Assembly: GCF_000721705.1 (NCBI RefSeq)
Contig: NZ_JOJL01000001.1
Coordinates: 248,001-312,000, forward strand
DNA length: 64,000 bases
Source: Actinoplanes subtropicus
GTDB taxonomy: Bacteria > Actinomycetota > Actinomycetes > Mycobacteriales > Micromonosporaceae
Direction: 5' to 3'
Shown one piece after another: positions 24,490-32,671 of the stretch. The notes below the pieces were generated by a model. It worked only from the letters and a program-made list of their open reading frames with translations. It did no database searches and was not told where the DNA came from. Position numbers and translations under genes: made by a program. The first letter of the stretch is position 1. Every line of letters starts with the position of its first letter.

Positions 24490-26001
24490 ATGACCACGTC
24501 ACTGCCGCAGCAGAGGGCGATTCGCCTGGTCGTCGGCCTGCTCGTCGCGAGCGTCGTCGCCGGCGTCTCGTTCGCGGTCCTCACGCTCGTCACGCACGCC
24601 GCCACCCTGGGGCCCAACCAGATCCTGGTCTTCCTGGTCGCGATTCTGTATGTCTGGGTGATCCGTCGGCTGCGGGCCGGCTCGTCCACGGCGTATCGCC
24701 GGGTGCGGTTCGTCTCGGCGGCCGGGTTCGTGGTGGTGGCCTGGCAGCTGGCGGCCGGGGCGTATCCGGTGTGGCTGCGCCCGCTCGAGGCCGGTCAGCT
24801 GGCGCTGCTCGCCGCGCTGGTCGTCGCGGTCAACCGGCCGGTCATGCGGGCCGCCTTTCCACGGGTGCCCGACCCGCGGCCGCGCAACCGGCGGGCCGCG
24901 CTGACGCTGGCCGTGCTGGCGCCGGTGGTCGCCGAGGCGACGCTGGGCACGGTGCCACTGCGGATGTTCTGGGCGCTGCTGGTCTTCGCGCCGGTCTACG
25001 CCGGCGGCGCGCTGTTCCTGCGCGAGGCGTGGCGGCGCACCGGCGGCGGGCATCTCAACCTGCTGCTGCTCGGCGTCGCCTACGGCCTGGTCGAGGAGGG
25101 CCTGGCCCTGCAGAGCCTGACCAGCCCCCACCTGTACGGCGCGGCCGGCTGGGCGCCCCGGCTCCTCGGCGTGAACACGGATTACACGGAGCTCAACCTG
25201 GTCTACCACGCGGTCTTCAGCATCACGATCCCAGTCGTCCTGGTCGAGCTGCTCTTCCGCCGGCACGGCCCACGGCCCTACCTGCGCCGCGGCGGCCTGA
25301 TCGCGAGCGGGGTGCTCGCCCTGCTCGGCGCGGCCCTGATCCGGGTCGCCGTCCCGCCCTCGGAAGACCCCGGCTACACCATGCCGCCACTGGCCATAGC
25401 GATCGTCGCGGCGCTGGCCATCGCCTTCCTGGTGCTCGGCCTGCGCCTCCGACTGCGCCCGACGCCCCGCTCGGCTGGCGCCCGCTCGGCTGGCGCCCGC
25501 TGGGTTGCGGCTCGCCGGGCTGCGGCTCGCCCGGCCGCAGCCCGCTCCGCCCCCACCCGGCCGGCGATCCTCGCGGTCGGCGCGGCCGTCGCCACGTTGG
25601 GTTTCCTTGCCCTGCTTTGGCCGTTCGACGACACCGAGCGGCACGGTTGGTGGCCGTTGTTCCGGATGGCCGCCGCCGCGCTGATCGCCGTGAGCGCGCT
25701 GCTGCTACTGCGCGGCCGGCAGCTGACCCCGCGCCACCTCGTCGCTCTCTGCTGCGGCGCGCTCGTTGCGCACAGCGCCTTCGGGCTGGTCAGCAACGCC
25801 GACAGCACGGCCGACCGGCTGTTCCTCGGCGCCGTCATGGTGCTTACCGCCGCGCTGGGCCAGCAGGCGGCCAAGGCGCTGCCCCGGCACCTCGATGAAG
25901 CGGTGGGCGAACCAGGAAAGCCCGAGGAGCAGGCCCAGGAACCCGGCCACCGCGAGCAGTTCGACCGGTCCGTGCAAGCGTTCGCCGAGCGTCGTCAGTA
26001 A
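24490..26001 (+). CDS. polytopic membrane protein of unknown function (503 aa)
   Basis: About eleven or twelve hydrophobic helices span residues 10-470. In the middle, YGLVEEGLALQSL followed by NLVYHAVFSITIPVVLVELLF places an EE pair and a His in membrane segments, faintly like CPBP/PrsW-type intramembrane proteases. The full motif set is not there, so I do not assign that function. A repeated Arg/Ala/Ser stretch (RSAGARSAGARWVAARRAAARP, about residues 327-359) interrupts the protein. It follows the two-component genes, with a palindromic candidate operator before it, so it may be their target. Its last 99 codons lie antisense to the 3' end of the acyltransferase gene. Confidence 0.75.
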   Translation: MTTSLPQQRAIRLVVGLLVASVVAGVSFAVLTLVTHAATLGPNQILVFLVAILYVWVIRRLRAGSSTAYRRVRFVSAAGFVVVAWQLAAGAYPVWLRPLEAGQLALLAALVVAVNRPVMRAAFPRVPDPRPRNRRAALTLAVLAPVVAEATLGTVPLRMFWALLVFAPVYAGGALFLREAWRRTGGGHLNLLLLGVAYGLVEEGLALQSLTSPHLYGAAGWAPRLLGVNTDYTELNLVYHAVFSITIPVVLVELLFRRHGPRPYLRRGGLIASGVLALLGAALIRVAVPPSEDPGYTMPPLAIAIVAALAIAFLVLGLRLRLRPTPRSAGARSAGARWVAARRAAARPAAARSAPTRPAILAVGAAVATLGFLALLWPFDDTERHGWWPLFRMAAAALIAVSALLLLRGRQLTPRHLVALCCGALVAHSAFGLVSNADSTADRLFLGAVMVLTAALGQQAAKALPRHLDEAVGEPGKPEEQAQEPGHREQFDRSVQAFAERRQ

Positions 26002-26997
26002 GGGCGCCAGCAGCCCGATCAGCGGCACGTGGATCAGGTAGATCGAGTAGCTGACCAGTCCGAGCCAGGCCAGGAAGCGGGGCACCCGGCGGTTCCGGCA
26101 GGCCAGCCCGATCGCGAAGGCGCCGCCGATCACGGTCAGCGTGATCACCGAGCGGGCCAGGTATCGGGGGATCAAGGCATGCAGCGCGACCAGCTCGGCG
26201 AACCAGTTGGTGAGCAGGGCCGCGGCCACCACGGCGATCGTCAGGGCGGCATGCCACCTGGGGATCTGGCCGTGCTGGGCTCGGTAGATCGTGGTGCCGG
26301 TGAACATCACGGCCGGGATGAGCAGGCCGTCCCAGACGTGCGACGCGTCCTGGTCGGCCAGCAGCAGGGTGAGCGCCAGCGCCAGCAGCAGGATCGCGCC
26401 GGTCAGGACCGCCGGGCGGCGGCGGGCAGTCAGCGCGGCCAGGCCGAGCGCCAGCACCGCCGCCACCAGGAAGGGCAGGGCCGGGCCGGCCAGGCGGCTC
26501 GGCGACAGGGGAGCGGTGGCCACCCCGGCCACCGCGAAGGCGATCGCCGCCGCCGCGCTCGCCTTGTGCACGCGCAGGGCGAAGAGGGCCGCCACGATCA
26601 GGTAGAACGCCATCTCGAAGCTGAGCGTCCAGACCACCGGCGTGAGCAGCGGCGCGCCCAGCAACTGCGGCAGCATCGTCAGGTGGGCGACCGCGCCGGC
26701 CACGGTCAGCGGCACGCTCACCGCCATCAGCGCGCAGACCACCAGGTAGAGCGGGTAGAGCCGGGCCAGCCGGCCGATCCAGAATCGGCGCAGGTCGCCG
26801 TGCCGTTCCAGGGACGCCGGAATGATGTAGCCGCTGACCAGGAAGAACAGCATCACCCCGGCGGGCCCGGCGTGCAGCCACTCGGCCGACACGTCCCGGG
26901 CGCCGCGCAGCAGGTAGTGGCTCAGGTGCGCGTAGACGACGAGCAGGGCCGCGACGGCCCGCAACGCGTCGAGCCAGGCCATCCTCCGCTGCGGCAT
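25705..26997 (-). CDS. acyltransferase 3 (OafA/YrhL-like) family membrane protein
   Basis: The 430-residue protein has ten hydrophobic helices and the family signature near its start: MAWLDALRAVAALLVVYAHLSHY, with the catalytic-type His in VVYAHLSH, then GPAGVMLFFLVSGYII, and FWIGRLARLYPLY. These enzymes transfer acyl groups to extracellular sugars or lipids. The final helix ends about LSWFAHRFIEVPGQRLGRLL. The remaining 60 or so residues are hydrophilic and are simply the antisense reading of the convergent gene, so the functional C-terminus may be followed by a chance extension. ATG 26997 has TACCCT six bases upstream and is probably leaderless. Confidence 0.85.
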   Translation of the reverse strand: MPQRRMAWLDALRAVAALLVVYAHLSHYLLRGARDVSAEWLHAGPAGVMLFFLVSGYIIPASLERHGDLRRFWIGRLARLYPLYLVVCALMAVSVPLTVAGAVAHLTMLPQLLGAPLLTPVVWTLSFEMAFYLIVAALFALRVHKASAAAAIAFAVAGVATAPLSPSRLAGPALPFLVAAVLALGLAALTARRRPAVLTGAILLLALALTLLLADQDASHVWDGLLIPAVMFTGTTIYRAQHGQIPRWHAALTIAVVAAALLTNWFAELVALHALIPRYLARSVITLTVIGGAFAIGLACRNRRVPRFLAWLGLVSYSIYLIHVPLIGLLAPLLTTLGERLHGPVELLAVAGFLGLLLGLSWFAHRFIEVPGQRLGRLLAQRGGKHHDGAEEQPVGRAVGVADQPEGAVRNERAAAESDEVARGQLPAAQ

Positions 26998-27009
26998 CCG
27001 GGAAGGGTA
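26998..27009 (-). promoter_or_regulatory. leaderless-type -10 box for the acyltransferase gene
   Basis: On the minus strand TACCCT (27009 to 27004) is followed by six bases and ATG 26997. The 19-bp gap to the diguanylate cyclase stop (27017) leaves room for little else, so the upstream promoter elements must lie inside that coding sequence. Confidence 0.4.
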
Positions 27010-27016
27010 CCCGCGA

Positions 27017-28558
27017 TCAAGGGATCGGGAGCGGCGCTTCCATCTCCGCGTGGTAGCGCTTCCACGTGCCCTTGCCCGCCGACTTGGCCGCGTACATCGC
27101 CACGTCCGCCCGCCGGATCAGCGCGCCCGCGCCCTCGCCCGGCTCGGCCGCGGCGGCGCCGATGCTCGCGTTCGCCCGCACCGCCGACCCGTCGATCTCC
27201 ACCGGTACCGCGAGGGCCTCGAGGATCCGGCGCGCGGTGTCCTCCGCCTCCGGGCCGGCGCAGTCGCGCAGCAGCACCGCGAACTCGTCGCCGCCCAGCC
27301 GCGCCGCCACGTCGCCGGCCCGCAGCGCCGCCCGCATCTTGTCGGCCACCGAGATCAGCAGCGTGTCGCCGGCCGCGTGGCCGAGCGTGTCGTTCACCGC
27401 CTTGAAGCCGTCAAGATCCACAAGCAACACCGACACCCCGGACGTACGCTCCAGCGCGGCCTCCAGCTGCTCGTAGAAGTGCGTGCGGTTGGCCAGCGCG
27501 GTCAGCCCGTCGGTGTGCGCCTGGTAGGACATCTCCGCCAGGGTCGAATCGAGCCGGCTGATCAGGTCCTTGTTGTCGTGGAACGCCGCCAACTGCCGCC
27601 CGGCCACCAGCAGGCAGATCGCGCCGAGCCCGGCCACCACGCCCCACAGCCGGGCGTCCACGCCGCCGGGCATGACCACGATCAGGGCGATGAAGGCGAT
27701 CACCATCGAGCCGTACGGCAGCAGGCTGTAGGGCTTGCGGCGGCGCTCGCCGAACGGCTCCGGGTCGAAGCGGGCGATCAGCTCCTGGATCCGCGGCCCG
27801 AGCGCGATCAGCAGCGACGGCATGAGCCGGATCAGGTAGACCGCGGCCGGCAGGCGACCGACCGTGGGTGGCGCCACGAACTGGCCGATCGCGGTGAACG
27901 CGGCCGCCGTGATCATCGGGATCGCGGCGGACTTCCGCATCGGCGCGTTCCCGCTGAGGATCATCTTGACCGCGGCGAACCCGGCGGTCATCGCCACCCC
28001 GGCGGCGGCCAGCGTCCCGAGCACGGCGGCCCGGTCCGACTGCCCCGGCTGCACCGCGAAGCACCAGGCGATCACCGCCCCGCCGACCAGCACGGTCGCG
28101 GAGTCCAGCCAGAACGCGAGCCGTTCCCGCCCGGACCGGCCCGGATGGGGATGGACCAGCATCGCCACCACGATCACCAGCAGGCCGGAGCCGAAGCACG
28201 CGGTCTGCACCATCCCGCCGTTCGTCGACCAGGTGCCGGGCGGGGACAAAAAGGTCAGGAAGGTCTGGGTCGTGTCGCCGGTCAGGAACAGGAAGCCCAC
28301 CCCGGCGAGGATCCGCCAGAATCGCCGGGTCGCGCCGGTGGCGACCGGCAGGACCCGCCACGACGAGTACGCGAGCAGCGCGTCCAGCGGCAGCTGGGCG
28401 ACCCAGAAGGTACGGACCTGCCAGAGCGTGCTGGTCTCCGAGGGGCCGGCCAGCGCGACGAAGAGGACCGCCGCCACCAGGGTCAGGGCCGACGAAGCGA
28501 GCAGCAACGGGTCACGGCCCAGCGAAGGCCATTGCCGCAGGCGCCCGGGTGAGTCCAC
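27017..28558 (-). CDS. GGDEF-domain diguanylate cyclase, membrane-bound
   Basis: The 513-residue protein has nine or ten N-terminal membrane helices (about residues 18-330), a short linker helix, and a C-terminal GGDEF domain (about 345-505). It contains DGLTALANRTHFYEQLE, LVDLDGFKAVNDTLGHAAGD and the intact active-site motif RLGGDEFAVLL, so it should make cyclic di-GMP from two GTP. No RxxD inhibitory site is evident five residues before the GGDEF motif. There is no EAL domain. The MASE-like sensor could respond to a membrane or small-molecule signal. The start (GTG 28558) lacks a clear ribosome-binding site. Confidence 0.9.
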   Translation of the reverse strand: MDSPGRLRQWPSLGRDPLLLASSALTLVAAVLFVALAGPSETSTLWQVRTFWVAQLPLDALLAYSSWRVLPVATGATRRFWRILAGVGFLFLTGDTTQTFLTFLSPPGTWSTNGGMVQTACFGSGLLVIVVAMLVHPHPGRSGRERLAFWLDSATVLVGGAVIAWCFAVQPGQSDRAAVLGTLAAAGVAMTAGFAAVKMILSGNAPMRKSAAIPMITAAAFTAIGQFVAPPTVGRLPAAVYLIRLMPSLLIALGPRIQELIARFDPEPFGERRRKPYSLLPYGSMVIAFIALIVVMPGGVDARLWGVVAGLGAICLLVAGRQLAAFHDNKDLISRLDSTLAEMSYQAHTDGLTALANRTHFYEQLEAALERTSGVSVLLVDLDGFKAVNDTLGHAAGDTLLISVADKMRAALRAGDVAARLGGDEFAVLLRDCAGPEAEDTARRILEALAVPVEIDGSAVRANASIGAAAAEPGEGAGALIRRADVAMYAAKSAGKGTWKRYHAEMEAPLPIP

Positions 28559-28672
28559 GAGCCTTCGTATCGACCGCCCGCCGCCGGTCCTGAGGAAGCG
28601 GCGGTAAGAAACCGGGCCCCCCGCGCACTACCTCGTGACGGCGTACCTTCCAGGACCAAGGAGCAGGAGCAC

Positions 28673-29203
28673 GTGACCGAATCCGACCCGGAACGAAGGT
28701 TCACCGCGATCTACGACGAGCACCGGGCCCAGGTGTACGCGTACGCGGTGAGCCGGGCCGGCCGCCAGTTCGCGGACGACATCGTCGGCGACACGTTCCT
28801 CGTGGCGTGGCGCCGGCTCGACGTGGTGCCGCCGCGGCCGCTGCCGTGGCTGCTCGGCGTCGCCCGCAATGTCATCCGCGAGCGGTATCGCGACGAGGCC
28901 CGGCAGGCGAGCCTGGCCGCCGAGCTGCGCGCCTGGGTGACCGAGGCGGGCGACGACCCGGCCGACGGGGTGGCCGAGCGGGTGGCGGTGCTCGCCGCCC
29001 TCGGCGCCCTCACCGAGCACGACCGTGAGCTGATCACGCTGGTCGCCTGGCAGGGGTTGCGGCCCCGGCAGGCCGCCCAGGTGGTCGGCTGCTCGGTGGC
29101 CACCTATTTCGTCCGGCTGCATCGGGCCCGCAAGCGATTGCGCGAGGCCCTGGACGCCCGTCAAGTCGAGATCACCCTTCCCCTCCAGGAGCACACCCGA
29201 TGA
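28673..29203 (+). CDS. ECF RNA polymerase sigma factor
   Basis: The 176-residue protein has sigma region 2 (RRFTAIYDEHRAQVYAYAVSRAGRQFADDIVGDTFLVAWRRL, with LLGVARNVIRERYR) and region 4 (LTEHDRELITLVAWQGLRPRQAAQVVGCSVATYFVRLHRARKRL), as in actinobacterial ECF factors paired with CU044_5270 proteins. GTG 28673 follows GGAGCAGGAG. It overlaps the partner gene by four bases (ATGA), so the two are made together and the partner probably controls sigma availability. Confidence 0.92.
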   Translation: MTESDPERRFTAIYDEHRAQVYAYAVSRAGRQFADDIVGDTFLVAWRRLDVVPPRPLPWLLGVARNVIRERYRDEARQASLAAELRAWVTEAGDDPADGVAERVAVLAALGALTEHDRELITLVAWQGLRPRQAAQVVGCSVATYFVRLHRARKRLREALDARQVEITLPLQEHTR

Positions 29204-30249
29204 ACGACCTGATCCGCATGGTGGCGTCCAGCCGCCCGGCCCGCCTCGACGAGAACGAGGACACCCGCCCCGACCCCGCCTCGATCATGGCCCACCCGCA
29301 ACGGCCGGTCGCCCGGCCGGCGTCGCGTCGCCGGCTCGTGGCGGCGACCGCGCTCGCCGTCGCCGGTGCGGTGATCGTCGGGGGCGTCGCTGCGCGGACG
29401 AACGAGCCGGGCTCGACCCCGTCCGCGACCGGGACGACTACCGGCACGAGGACCGGCACGCCCGCGCCGGCCACCGCCCGCGCTCTGCTCCTCGCCGCGG
29501 CCGAGCAAACCACGCAGGACAGCTCGAACGGCCGATACTGGCGTATCGTCATCGAACAGGGCGAACGCCTCGAAGTGGGCCCGGCCTCCCGTCCGTACGC
29601 CATCCTGCGAAAGATCTCCGAGGAGCGCTGGCTGCCCACCGGCCAGCAGGCCGCCGCGGGGGCCGTCGTCGCCCGGATGCTCGGCGCGCGACCGGTCGGC
29701 GCCGCCGACGAGGAGGCCTGGAAGGCCGACGGGTCGCCCCGGCAGTGGCGGCAGGGCGACGTCGTGATCACGATGGCCGGCGGCCCGCGCGGGGTCAAGA
29801 TGGCGCCGGCCGGCGCCGTCGGGCTGTGGCTGGCCGGTGCCCCGGTCACGATGAAGCAGTTGGCCGCGCTGCCGAGCGACCCGGCGGCGTTGCGGAAGTG
29901 GCTGCTCGCCCGGCTCGACACCGCCGCCGAGGGGCCGGCCGACTATCTGCTGTTCGTCGCCGGGCAGGCCCTGGTCACCGAACTCCCGGTGCGCCCGGCG
30001 GTGCGGGCGGCGACCTATCGGATGCTCGCGGACCTGCCCGAGGTCCGGCTGTTCGGCGCGGTGCTGGATCAGCACGGCCGGGCCGGCACGGCGGTCGGCT
30101 ATCTCCGCAACGGCAGCGAGACCCGGCTGATCGTGGACGGTGCCGACGGGCAGGCGCTGGCCCAGGAGTCCTGGCACGGCGACACGCTGCTGAGCTACCA
30201 GGTGTTCGAGTCGACCGGCTACACGAACGAGGCGCCGCCCATGCGGTGA
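29200..30249 (+). CDS. CU044_5270-family membrane protein, probable anti-sigma partner
   Basis: The 349-residue protein has a short cytoplasmic N-terminus (MNDLIRMVASSRPARLDENEDTRPD), one transmembrane helix (about residues 47-66, RRLVAATALAVAGAVIVGGVAA) and an extracytoplasmic domain of about 270 residues. The small-residue linker is rich in Thr/Gly/Pro. The layout matches the actinobacterial CU044_5270 family, normally encoded directly after an ECF sigma factor, as here. It presumably binds the sigma factor through its N-terminal tail, though that is an inference from gene order. The outside ligand is unknown. Confidence 0.82.
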   Translation: MNDLIRMVASSRPARLDENEDTRPDPASIMAHPQRPVARPASRRRLVAATALAVAGAVIVGGVAARTNEPGSTPSATGTTTGTRTGTPAPATARALLLAAAEQTTQDSSNGRYWRIVIEQGERLEVGPASRPYAILRKISEERWLPTGQQAAAGAVVARMLGARPVGAADEEAWKADGSPRQWRQGDVVITMAGGPRGVKMAPAGAVGLWLAGAPVTMKQLAALPSDPAALRKWLLARLDTAAEGPADYLLFVAGQALVTELPVRPAVRAATYRMLADLPEVRLFGAVLDQHGRAGTAVGYLRNGSETRLIVDGADGQALAQESWHGDTLLSYQVFESTGYTNEAPPMR

Positions 30250-30250
30250 T

Positions 30251-30325
30251 CTTTGCAAGCTCCTTCCAGGGGTATCCACCAGGACGGTTCCACAGGGGAC
30301 GTACAGGCTCTGCAAGATCTTTCAG
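30251..30325 (+). promoter_or_regulatory. TGCAAG elements upstream of the alpha-amylase gene
   Basis: CTTTGCAAGCTCC (30251-30263) and CTCTGCAAGATCTTTCAG (30308-30325) share TGCAAG and resemble the TGCAAG/CTTGCA elements of actinomycete amylase promoters bound by LacI-type MalR/Reg1 regulators. A LacI-family gene follows the amylase. A possible promoter is TTGACG (30333) with CATCCT 17 bp downstream. Confidence 0.35.
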
Positions 30326-30405
30326 AAACTTATTGACGCATTTGAAACAATCGAGCATCCTCGTCGTAACCGTCCTCCCCTCAGCAGGGTCCCCAAGGGA
30401 GCGCC

Positions 30406-32574
30406 ATGAAACGAAGCCTCCGCGCGGCCGGCGCCGCGGTCGTGCTGGCGGCGAGCGCGCTGTTCGCGTTCACCGCGCAGACCATGACCGCGAGCGCCGC
30501 CGTCACCCTCAACAACTCCGATGTGACCGCCAACCTGTGGGAGTGGAACTGGAACTCGGTCGCCACCGCCTGCGCCACGCAGCTCGGCCCGGCCGGATAC
30601 GGCGCCGTCCAGGTCGCCCCGCCGGCCGAGTCGGTCAGCCTCGCCACCAGCGACAGCGGAGCGCACCCGTGGTGGGAGGTCTACCAGCCGGTCTCCTACA
30701 ACCTGACCAGCCGCTTCGGCACCCGGGCGCAGTTCTCCGCGATGGTCACCGCCTGCCACAACGCCGGCGTCCGGGTCTATGTGGACGCCGTGGTCAACCA
30801 CACGGCCGGCTCCAACAACACCCTGACCACCACGTACGGCGGCTCGACCTTCAACCCGACCGGCTACACATACCCGGCGGTGCCTTATACCTATGACGAC
30901 TTCCACCACCCGGGCGACGGCTACTGCAACGACTCCGACGGCGTCATCGACGACTACAACGACGTCTCCGAAGTGCAGAACTGCATGCTCCTCTCGCTCT
31001 CCGACCTGAAGACGCAGAGCACCACGGTCCGCGCCAAGATCGCCGCGTACCTGAACGATCTGATCGGGCTCGGCGTCGACGGCTTCCGGGTGGACGCCGC
31101 CAAGCACATCGCGCAGGCCGACTTCGCCGCGATCAAGGCGCTGCTCAACACCACCACGGCCGAGGGCAGGACGCCGTACATCGCGCAGGAGATCTTCACC
31201 GGGTCGACCAACAGCCAGCTGCAGCCGGCCGCCTTCACCGCGAACGGCGACGTGCTTGGTTTCTCGTACGCGTACGGCCTCAAGACGCAGTTCGCCAACG
31301 GCACGCTGAACAACCTGTCGGGCATCCCGTCCTGGAGCCTGGACGCGACCAGCGCCCAGACCGCGGCCATGGTCACCAACCACGACCTCGAGCGGGACGG
31401 CACCACCCTGCGGTACCAGGACGGCACGAAGTACACGCTGGCCAACTACTTCCTGCTCGCCTACCCGTACGGCAAGCCGTTCATCTACGACGGCTTCACC
31501 TTCTCCACCTCGAGCACCGGGCAGTCCCCGCCGGCCGACTCCAACGGCTTCGTCACCGACACCAGCTGCACCAGCGGCGCGTGGCAGTGCCAGACCCAGT
31601 CGACCGGGATCAAGGGCATGGTCGCCTGGCACAACGCGACCCAGTCGGTCACCACGGTCGCCGACTTCACCGCGACCGCCGCGAACATCATCGGGTTCCA
31701 CCGCGGGTCGCTCGGCTGGATCGGGATCAACGCCTCCGGCAGCGCGTCGACCGCCACGTACACCACCGGCCTGGCCAACGGCACCTACTGCGACGTGATC
31801 ACCGGCGGCGCGACTTCGACCGGCTGCGCCGGCACCGCGGTGACGGTCTCCGGCGGCACCGCCTCGGTGACCATCCCGGCGAACAGCGCGGTCGGCCTCG
31901 ACGTCAACGCGATCTCCGGCGGCGGCTCGACGACGACGGCCCCGACGACCACGCCGACCACGGCCCCCACGACCACCCCCGCCACCGTGGCGGCCACCTT
32001 CAACGAGTACGCGACGACCACCTCCGGCACCAACGTCTACGTCGTCGGAAACGTCTCCGCCCTCGGCAGCTGGGACACCGGAAACGCGGTGGCCCTCTCC
32101 TCGGCCGGCTACCCGATCTGGTCCGGCTCGGTGAACCTGCCCGCCAACACCGCGATCGAGTACAAGTACATAAAGAAGGACTCGTCCGGCAACGTCACCT
32201 GGGAGAGCAACGCCAACCGCACCACCACGACCGGCACCGCGGCGGTGACCTGCAACAACAGCTGGAACGTCGCCAACGCGTCGGCCACCTCGGTCACCTT
32301 CGACGAGACCGCCACCACCACGACCGGCACCAACGTCTACGTGGTCGGCTCGATCGCCGCCCTCGGCAGCTGGGACACCTCGGCGGCGATCCCGCTCTCG
32401 TCGGCCGCCTACCCGACCTGGAGCCGGCTCGTGATCGTTCCGCAGAGCACCAGCTTCGAGTACAAGTACATCAAGAAGGACGCGTCCGGGAACGTCACCT
32501 GGGAGTCCGGGAGCAACCGGACATATTCCACCGGCACCTCCTCCGCGTACAGCACCAGCGACACCTGGAAGTAG
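30406..32574 (+). CDS. secreted GH13 alpha-amylase with two C-terminal CBM20 starch-binding domains
   Basis: The 722-residue enzyme has a Sec signal peptide (MKRSLRAAGAAVVLAASALFAF, cleavage near TASA-A). The catalytic barrel contains VYVDAVVNHT, GFRVDAAKH (nucleophile D230), IAQEIF (acid E262) and VTNHDLERD (stabiliser D327). After the beta-sandwich domain comes a Thr/Pro linker (TTTAPTTTPTTAPTTTP), then two tandem starch-binding domains of about 95 residues, each with NVYVVG..ALGSWDT and FEYKYIKKD..GNVTWES. Two CBM20 copies are more than most bacterial amylases carry and suggest attack on raw starch. Shine-Dalgarno GGGAG precedes ATG 30406. A strong terminator follows. Confidence 0.95.
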   Translation: MKRSLRAAGAAVVLAASALFAFTAQTMTASAAVTLNNSDVTANLWEWNWNSVATACATQLGPAGYGAVQVAPPAESVSLATSDSGAHPWWEVYQPVSYNLTSRFGTRAQFSAMVTACHNAGVRVYVDAVVNHTAGSNNTLTTTYGGSTFNPTGYTYPAVPYTYDDFHHPGDGYCNDSDGVIDDYNDVSEVQNCMLLSLSDLKTQSTTVRAKIAAYLNDLIGLGVDGFRVDAAKHIAQADFAAIKALLNTTTAEGRTPYIAQEIFTGSTNSQLQPAAFTANGDVLGFSYAYGLKTQFANGTLNNLSGIPSWSLDATSAQTAAMVTNHDLERDGTTLRYQDGTKYTLANYFLLAYPYGKPFIYDGFTFSTSSTGQSPPADSNGFVTDTSCTSGAWQCQTQSTGIKGMVAWHNATQSVTTVADFTATAANIIGFHRGSLGWIGINASGSASTATYTTGLANGTYCDVITGGATSTGCAGTAVTVSGGTASVTIPANSAVGLDVNAISGGGSTTTAPTTTPTTAPTTTPATVAATFNEYATTTSGTNVYVVGNVSALGSWDTGNAVALSSAGYPIWSGSVNLPANTAIEYKYIKKDSSGNVTWESNANRTTTTGTAAVTCNNSWNVANASATSVTFDETATTTTGTNVYVVGSIAALGSWDTSAAIPLSSAAYPTWSRLVIVPQSTSFEYKYIKKDASGNVTWESGSNRTYSTGTSSAYSTSDTWK

Positions 32575-32582
32575 GAGCGCGA

Positions 32583-32619
32583 CACGCCGGTCGTGGCATC
32601 TGTGGCCACGACCGGCGTG
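32583..32619 (+). terminator. terminator hairpin after the amylase gene
   Basis: CACGCCGGTCGTGGC (32583-32597) and GCCACGACCGGCGTG (32605-32619) are perfect 15-bp arms around a 7-base loop, beginning nine bases after the amylase stop codon. There is no T-run. Confidence 0.8.
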
Positions 32620-32659
32620 GCCTGCGGCTCAGCCGAGCGCATCGGCATAGGCGAAGGGT

Positions 32660-32671
32660 TATTGTGACCGC
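32660..32671 (+). promoter_or_regulatory. leaderless-type -10 box for the LacI-family gene
   Basis: TATTGT (32660-32665) is followed by six bases and ATG 32672, with no Shine-Dalgarno. The regulator therefore has its own promoter after the amylase terminator. Confidence 0.5.
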
